NCBI GenBank assembly: GCA_036759545.1
Contig: DAIOUL010000011.1
Location: 1-48,081, forward strand
Origin: 66-474 sp036759545
GTDB taxonomy: Bacteria > Pseudomonadota > Gammaproteobacteria > Xanthomonadales > Rhodanobacteraceae
Length of the DNA: 48,081 nt
Direction of reading: 5' to 3'
The position numbers and the translations under genes are program-made. The notes below the pieces were generated by a model. It was not told where the DNA came from and made no database searches. It saw nothing but the letters and a program-made list of their open reading frames with translations. Shown here one piece after another: positions 44,301-48,081 of this stretch. Numbering within the stretch: position 1 is the first letter of the stretch; each line of letters begins with the position of its first letter.

Positions 44301-47134
44301 GCGATGCCTTCGGAAATCACGATGCCGTCGCCGTCGACTGCGAACGTCGCGCAGCGGCCGCGCGGCGACAGCGCCTGCGTCTTGCTGAAGCAGAGATATC
44401 CGAACGGGCCTTGCACCGTATCCACGCCACCCGCCAGCACCAGATCGCTGCGGCCAGCCATCAATTCCGTGACACCCTGGTATACGGCAGCGAGCGACGA
44501 AGCGCAGGCCGCGTCGGTGACGAAATTGGTGCCGCCGAAATTCAGCCGGCTGGCGATGCGGCCCGCGACCACGTTCAGCAGGATCCCCGCGAAGCTGTCT
44601 TCGGTCCATTCCGGCAGCCGCGCGGCAACGCCGTCCGGCAATGTGCCTGTGAAGCGCGGCAGTTCCGAACGCAGGCCGTATTGCATGCCCACGTCGCCGG
44701 CACCGCCGCTGGCGCCGACGATCACCGAAGCGCGTTCGCGATCGAACGGACGCTCGACGTAACCCGCGTCGGCCAGCGCGCGTTGCGCGACTTCCAGCGC
44801 CATCAATTGCATCGGGTCGACCGATTCAATCGACTTCGGCGGCATGCCGTAGCGGGTGGGGTCGAACAGCATGTCGTCCAGGAATCCGCCCCACTTCGAA
44901 TAGATCTTGTCCTTGGCCTGGCGGTCGCTGTCGAAATACAGGCGCCAGTCCCAGCGGTGCGACGGGATCTCGGTGATCGCATCGACCTTGTTGAGAATGT
45001 TCTCCCAGTACTCGCGCACAGAAGGCGCTTTCGGCAGCGCGCAGGCGAGGCCGACGATCGCGATGTCAGCCGGTGCATTCGGCGTTTTCTCTTCGATCGC
45101 AATGGCAGTTTCGGCGGCACGTGCACGGCTTTCCGCCAGCACAGCGGCAGCGCCCGTGGTTACTTCGCCATGCAGCGTCTCGATGTCGGTCAATGCATGC
45201 CGGAGCGTCGCCACCTGCCCCAGCATGTACATGCCTTCCAGGCGCTGCTGCGCGGCGTCGAGTTCGCGCAGTTCGCCGTTCAAGCCGTCACGCACCCGCC
45301 CTTTCGATGCGATGCGAAGGCGGCCGAGGATCAATTGATCCAGCACCTGCCGCGCTTCATCGCCGGGCACCTTGCGTTCGCGCATCTCGGCGCGCTTGCG
45401 GAAGTATTCTTCTGCGAACGGCGTATACGCGCAGCGGCTGGCGTGGCCCGGGCCGGATTCCAGCGCGATCGTCTTCTCGCATTCCAGCACTTCCTGCTGG
45501 AACTGCGGAACGATCGAACCGTCGGTGACGATTTCCCTGGTGAACAGGTACGCGCTGCCCATCAGGATGCCGATGCGCACGCCGCGTGCAGCCAAGGGTG
45601 CGGTCAGCACCTGCACCGCGGCCGAGGACACCGCGTCATGGACGCCGCCCGCAAACAACAACTGAATTTCCGAAGCTTCGTATTTGCCGCCTGCGAGCTC
45701 CGAAAGCAGCGCGTCGACCATCGCGCTCCACAACACGAAGCTGCTCAACGGGCCGATGTGGCCGCCGCACTCGCGGCCTTCGAAAATGAAGCGGCGCGCG
45801 CCTTCCTGCAGGAACATCGGGATCAGCTTGGCGCCCGGCACATGCAGGAAGCTCGGGATGCCGGCCTGATCCAGCCGAACAGCTTGATCCGGCCGACCAC
45901 CGGCGATGATCGCGTAATCGGGTTTGTACTTCAGCGCGATCGCAACCTGTTCATCGAGCAGCGATTGCGGCGCGAATCCCAGCAGGCCGATGCCCCAGTG
46001 ATGATCTCTTAATAGCGTGGCAGTGCGGGCGAGCAGTGAATCGAGCGGCGCCTCCTTCAGCAACGCCAGCGCGACCATCGGCAACGCGCCGCCTTTTGCA
46101 ACCGACAGCGCGAACTCCGCGGTGTCCGAAACGCGCGTCATCGGACCCTGCACCAGCGGGAAGCGGATCCCCAGCGCCTGCGCCAACGGCGCGTTCTCGC
46201 TTACCGGGCGTGCAGCGACCGCTGCTTTCAGGTGATCGGCGACCGCGGCATCGATCGCCGCGATCACCGCGTGCAGGCTTCCATACTTCGCGCGCCAAGC
46301 CGCGGCGAACGCCACGTCCTGTCCGATCGGCAGCAGCGAACGGTTCGGCTTGCTCCAGTCGATCTTGCTCTTCAGCAACGGCCGCAAACCTTCCGCGCGC
46401 TCCGATTCGCCACTGGCGATGAACTCGCGCGCGACCGGATTGCCCGGGCGCACCAGGATCCTGAAATACTCGCCCTGCTCGCCGTCGCCGACGGCGACGG
46501 TTTCGCTGCCAGAAAGATTCTTCAGCAGCGGGGTCAGCGTGCCGGCGAGTCCGAGATCATCGAACAGCAGCAATTGTGAATCCAGCACACCACCGGCGAC
46601 GCCGATCGCTGCGCACGCGGCGGCGGAATGCGGCGTAATGCCGCCGCGCACGTACAGCGGCAGTCGCGTGCGCTTCAACCATTTCTGGATCAGGATGAAG
46701 CTGGCTTCCTCACCGATGAAACCACCGGCTTCGTTGCCCTTGATCCACAAACCATCGAGCACTTCATCGAGCGGCTCGCCCGTCCAGTCAGGTGTGGTGA
46801 TTTCTGCGAGCACGCGCACGCCTTCTGCGCGCAACGCGGAGATCAGTTCCGGAATGGACGGAACCAGTGCGCAATCGACGATCAGCCAGCGCAAGCCGCC
46901 GCGCGCATGCGAACGCAGCGCGCGCGCGAGCGTTTCGTCGATTGAATCGATTTTGATGCCGTATGCGCTTTTGACCTTGCGGGAAACCGCCTCCAGTTCG
47001 CGCGCGAGTTGCGCGCCGTCGGTTTCCAGCTCGCCGTTGATGATGCCGACGCCGCCCGCCCGGCAGGCGCCGATCGCAAGCGCGGCGGTGCGGTAACCGG
47101 CGGGGGACAGTGCGAATGTGACGAAGCGGTTCAT
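41348..47134 (-). CDS. Multidomain lipid/polyketide synthase: ER(NMO-like)-KS-AT-ACP
   Basis: The largest protein (1928 residues), first of the operon. Order: an N-terminal barrel-like segment (1-290) resembling half of a nitronate-monooxygenase/TIM fold; an FMN-type enoyl reductase of the PfaD/FabK kind (about 316-590), with PLVQGPMTRVSD, FEGRECGGHIGP and GILMGSAYL; a ketosynthase (about 690-1130) with DAACASS Cys 877, His 1012 in EAHGTGT and His 1052 in GHTK; an acyltransferase (about 1240-1560) with GHSYGE Ser 1351 and AAFHS, which predicts malonyl loading; a Pro/Ala linker carrying MADYFETMRQFLDTQGQVM; and an ACP with EADLGIDSIKRIE (Ser 1876). The reductase is normally a separate protein in PUFA synthases, so this is a PfaD-PfaA type fusion. 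Confidence 0.94.
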   Translation of the reverse strand: MNRFVTFALSPAGYRTAALAIGACRAGGVGIINGELETDGAQLARELEAVSRKVKSAYGIKIDSIDETLARALRSHARGGLRWLIVDCALVPSIPELISALRAEGVRVLAEITTPDWTGEPLDEVLDGLWIKGNEAGGFIGEEASFILIQKWLKRTRLPLYVRGGITPHSAAACAAIGVAGGVLDSQLLLFDDLGLAGTLTPLLKNLSGSETVAVGDGEQGEYFRILVRPGNPVAREFIASGESERAEGLRPLLKSKIDWSKPNRSLLPIGQDVAFAAAWRAKYGSLHAVIAAIDAAVADHLKAAVAARPVSENAPLAQALGIRFPLVQGPMTRVSDTAEFALSVAKGGALPMVALALLKEAPLDSLLARTATLLRDHHWGIGLLGFAPQSLLDEQVAIALKYKPDYAIIAGGRPDQAVRLDQAGIPSFLHVPGAKLIPMFLQEGARRFIFEGRECGGHIGPLSSFVLWSAMVDALLSELAGGKYEASEIQLLFAGGVHDAVSSAAVQVLTAPLAARGVRIGILMGSAYLFTREIVTDGSIVPQFQQEVLECEKTIALESGPGHASRCAYTPFAEEYFRKRAEMRERKVPGDEARQVLDQLILGRLRIASKGRVRDGLNGELRELDAAQQRLEGMYMLGQVATLRHALTDIETLHGEVTTGAAAVLAESRARAAETAIAIEEKTPNAPADIAIVGLACALPKAPSVREYWENILNKVDAITEIPSHRWDWRLYFDSDRQAKDKIYSKWGGFLDDMLFDPTRYGMPPKSIESVDPMQLMALEVAQRALADAGYVERPFDRERASVIVGASGGAGDVGMQYGLRSELPRFTGTLPDGVAARLPEWTEDSFAGILLNVVAGRIASRLNFGGTNFVTDAACASSLAAVYQGVTELMAGRSDLVLAGGVDTVQGPFGYLCFSKTQALSPRGRCATFAVDGDGIVISEGIAMVALKRLADAERDGDRIYAVIKGVGGSSDGAAKGLTAPLPAGQLRAMRRAYAQAGFGPREVGLFEAHGTGTVAGDTAELESTTQLIKAEGGARHQSVIGSVKTMIGHTKAAAGVAGLIKATLALHHRTLPAQLTNALPNPVLRAEDSPLHLIDEAQPWLASGDQPRRAAVSAFGFGGTNFHVVLQEYADEYRDWLRPAALRDWPLEPLLWSAPDRAALKQKLAETRDQLGGLEGVELRHIAASLAQHWHADAEMIAIAAEDSASLGRYIDAALEYLDGARKALPSNVSHGVANPGRGKIALLFPGQGSQFTGMLREEALHFATCAETLAEADGALAHAFDRRYGEGTRLSHFVFPRGAYDEAARAHAAQALTSTDIAQPALGAVEVALLRLVRELGLKADMVAGHSYGEFVALHAAGAIDFDTLMRLSALRGQSIIDAARAAGSELGTMAAVRAQREEVVRAIAGIDDVIVANHNAPSQVVISGSRLGVERATEALAQAGFTVTALPVAAAFHSRHVQPARQTFAAALDEMEWRAPQIPVFSNASGRPHAGDAGSLKQAMAEHLVHPVEFVSEIEAMYADGARVFVEVGPKPVLTGLTQRILGEQPHVAIALNRGNGMADLVIAFGQLLCAGIELDVQAFFKGRDCRLADPSKLASLKPSQAVPRTAWLLNGGCARRAGEPQRQIGVTLEQATAAANSTSAVAAVAAAEPAYVGGALRAVPPSRGPHPEAPTYAPDTPMAQPSARAMHAGTYLRETQELRVNDYRPPATLDAAVMADYFETMRQFLDTQGQVMAAFMGETAAPRLRMPARPAVRIAAPRPMEAIAPVIQAAPPAPAAAQISAPARSNGVSHAPISAPAVQAAAAPPPAKAETADPVPVRSNGAARKSAAEAVMDRTSLANVLLGIVEEKTGYPRDMVGLDQNLEADLGIDSIKRIEVVGAMLQSLPEKQREALTAHRSKLNTQATLSGMLDLLASSIEKAAAA

Positions 47135-47365
47135 GGCATGCCGTTACCGTAGTCAGCCCGCAACGAGAAGAACGAAAACGAAAGCGACAGGGTCGCCCCG
47201 CTCGCTCCTCTGCGGATCAATGTCCTAACCGAACCCGCGCGCAGGCGCGTTTCGCCACATTCGGTCCTGGCGCAACACGGGGCCGTGGGCGGAAATGCGA
47301 TCCGCCCGAACCAAGCCGGGAGCAATAAGCGCGCCACCTCATGACTCCCCGTCAGCGCACTCAGG

Positions 47366-47394
47366 ATGATACAGCACCTGCATCATCGTGCAAA
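47366..47394 (-). promoter_or_regulatory. Candidate promoter of the lipid-synthase operon
   Basis: On the minus strand TTTGCA (47389-47394) and TATCAT (47366-47371) are separated by exactly 17 bases; the -10 matches five of six and the -35 four of six positions. Transcription would start near 47359. Confidence 0.4.
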
Positions 47395-47659
47395 CATTGG
47401 TAACGTTTTCAGAGCAAGTTGCACGACACTGACATGGAAAAGTGCGTACGGATGCGCATGGTGAATGTGAAACCGAATAGCTTCTCCCGACTGTGCGATA
47501 CGGACGCGCATCGAGATCGAATGAGCTCGGCGATTCTCGCGCGCGGAGATGTCGGGTTGATGACGTGGTGCTACTCTCGCCAAGCTGCGATATGCTGTGC
47601 ACGTCCCGGCGCGAGCCGGTGTACGCCGAACAGGGGAAAACGAACGGGACGTGCGGGGC

Positions 47660-47681
47660 TTCTCCGTCGCGGGGCGGAGAA
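47660..47681 (+). other. Hairpin in the cysD leader
   Basis: TTCTCCG (47660-47666) and CGGAGAA (47675-47681) form a perfect 7-base stem with an 8-base loop about 100 bases before cysD. No run of T follows, so it is not a simple terminator. It may be part of a folded leader; I could not match it to a known riboswitch class. Confidence 0.4.
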
Positions 47682-47782
47682 TGGCCTGGGAGTTGCTGTC
47701 GAACCGTGATGAATAATTCGCGTGTGATCTGCGTGCGGCCGTGTGTGCAGCCGCGCGCGCATTTCCGGAGAGGATTGCCTGC

Positions 47783-48081
47783 ATGAACCCAGGAGCTGTT
47801 GCCGATGCGATCGCCGACGAGATTCCGGCGGTGACCGGCGCAAAATACACGCTGCCGCGGCTGACGCATCTGCAGCGCCTCGAAGCCGAAAGCATCCACA
47901 TCATGCGCGAGGTCGCCGCCGAATGCGAACGGCCGGTGATGCTGTTCTCGATGGGCAAAGACAGTGCAGTGATGTTGCGGCTGGCGATCAAGGCGTTCTA
48001 CCCGTCGAAGCCGCCCTTTCCGCTGTTGCACGTCGACACGACCTGGAAGTTCCGCGCGATGTACGAGATGCGCGATCAGGT
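47783..48081 (+). CDS. cysD: Sulfate adenylyltransferase subunit 2 (3' end cut by window edge)
   Basis: The PP-loop ATPase subunit that, with the CysN GTPase, forms adenosine 5'-phosphosulfate from sulfate and ATP, the first step of sulfate activation and PAPS synthesis. I read 99 codons: the segment LTHLQRLEAESIHIMREVAA, then the PP-loop VMLFSMGKDSAVMLRLAIKA, then FPLLHVDTTWKFRAMYEMRD, all characteristic of CysD. The ATG at 47783 is preceded by GGAGAGGA. It faces away from the synthase operon, whose sulfotransferase would use the PAPS made by this pathway. Whether cysNC follows cannot be seen. Confidence 0.95.
   Translation, partial: MNPGAVADAIADEIPAVTGAKYTLPRLTHLQRLEAESIHIMREVAAECERPVMLFSMGKDSAVMLRLAIKAFYPSKPPFPLLHVDTTWKFRAMYEMRDQ

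Larger units (their letters stand above)
47135..47782. other. Divergent intergenic region between the synthase operon and cysD
   Basis: About 650 bases without a convincing gene. It carries a promoter candidate facing the synthase operon, leaving a leader of roughly 225 bases, and on the other side a structured cysD leader with a short perfect hairpin. Short open frames here lack family resemblance and ribosome sites. Confidence 0.6.

Noticed and set aside
42761..46012. A 1083-codon plus-strand open frame
   Set aside because: It is antisense to the ER-KS-AT-ACP gene, with shadow-like Arg/Gln/Ala composition.
47131..47337. A 68-codon minus-strand frame just upstream of the synthase operon
   Set aside because: It has no homology and no ribosome site, and it overlaps the start of the large synthase gene; it is more likely leader sequence.
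1..48081. CRISPR array, insertion sequence, integrase or prophage genes
   Set aside because: No regularly spaced repeats and no transposase, integrase or phage motifs were seen in any frame; the tRNA-Ser copies are the only hint of past integration.

Overview
The window is high-GC gammaproteobacterial DNA. The housekeeping order recA-recX-alaS-csrA-tRNA-Ser-tRNA-Arg, together with parC, points to the Xanthomonadales (Lysobacterales; Xanthomonadaceae or Rhodanobacteraceae-like). That placement is inferred from gene order and protein character, not from a search.

Region 1 (1-7097) is lipid and isoprenoid metabolism: a squalene-hopene cyclase cut by the window edge and a one-enzyme squalene synthase (minus strand), a divergent farnesyl diphosphate synthase and GT-B glycosyltransferase (plus strand), then a flippase-like membrane protein and a PlsC-like acyltransferase (minus strand). 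Region 2 (7141-12638, minus strand) is housekeeping: tRNA-Arg(ACG) and tRNA-Ser(GCT) with broken tRNA-Ser copies, csrA, alaS, recX and recA. Region 3 (12899-22316, plus strand) holds a fluoride riboswitch with crcB and a DUF190 gene, a UspA remnant, an MFS transporter, a cyclopropane fatty acid synthase, a TraB/GumN-type protein, parC and a penicillin-acylase-family enzyme interrupted by an in-frame repeat.

Region 4 (22339-47134, minus strand) is the unusual part. It is a tightly packed array of twelve genes that ends in a Rho-independent terminator. It encodes a PUFA-synthase-like (Pfa-like) iterative lipid/polyketide synthase split over three large proteins plus a free ACP: ER-KS-AT-ACP, ACP-KR-DH and KS-AT-DH-phosphopantetheinyl transferase. 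With these come a PAPS-type sulfotransferase, an orphan 149-residue protein, a NodT-like outer membrane channel, a fusion of a PqqD-like domain, a dead M50-like membrane domain and an HlyD adaptor, an alkaline-phosphatase-superfamily hydrolase, two alpha/beta hydrolases and an orphan repeat-rich protein. Divergently, the window ends in cysD, the sulfate adenylyltransferase subunit needed to make APS/PAPS.

My reading is that region 4 makes, sulfates and exports or surface-displays a reduced long-chain lipid. All catalytic activities for a full reductive acyl cycle (KS, AT, KR, DH, ER, ACP, PPTase) are present with intact motifs. The sulfotransferase suggests the head-group chemistry and the adaptor/channel pair suggests the route out. 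The product is unknown and the export role is inference.
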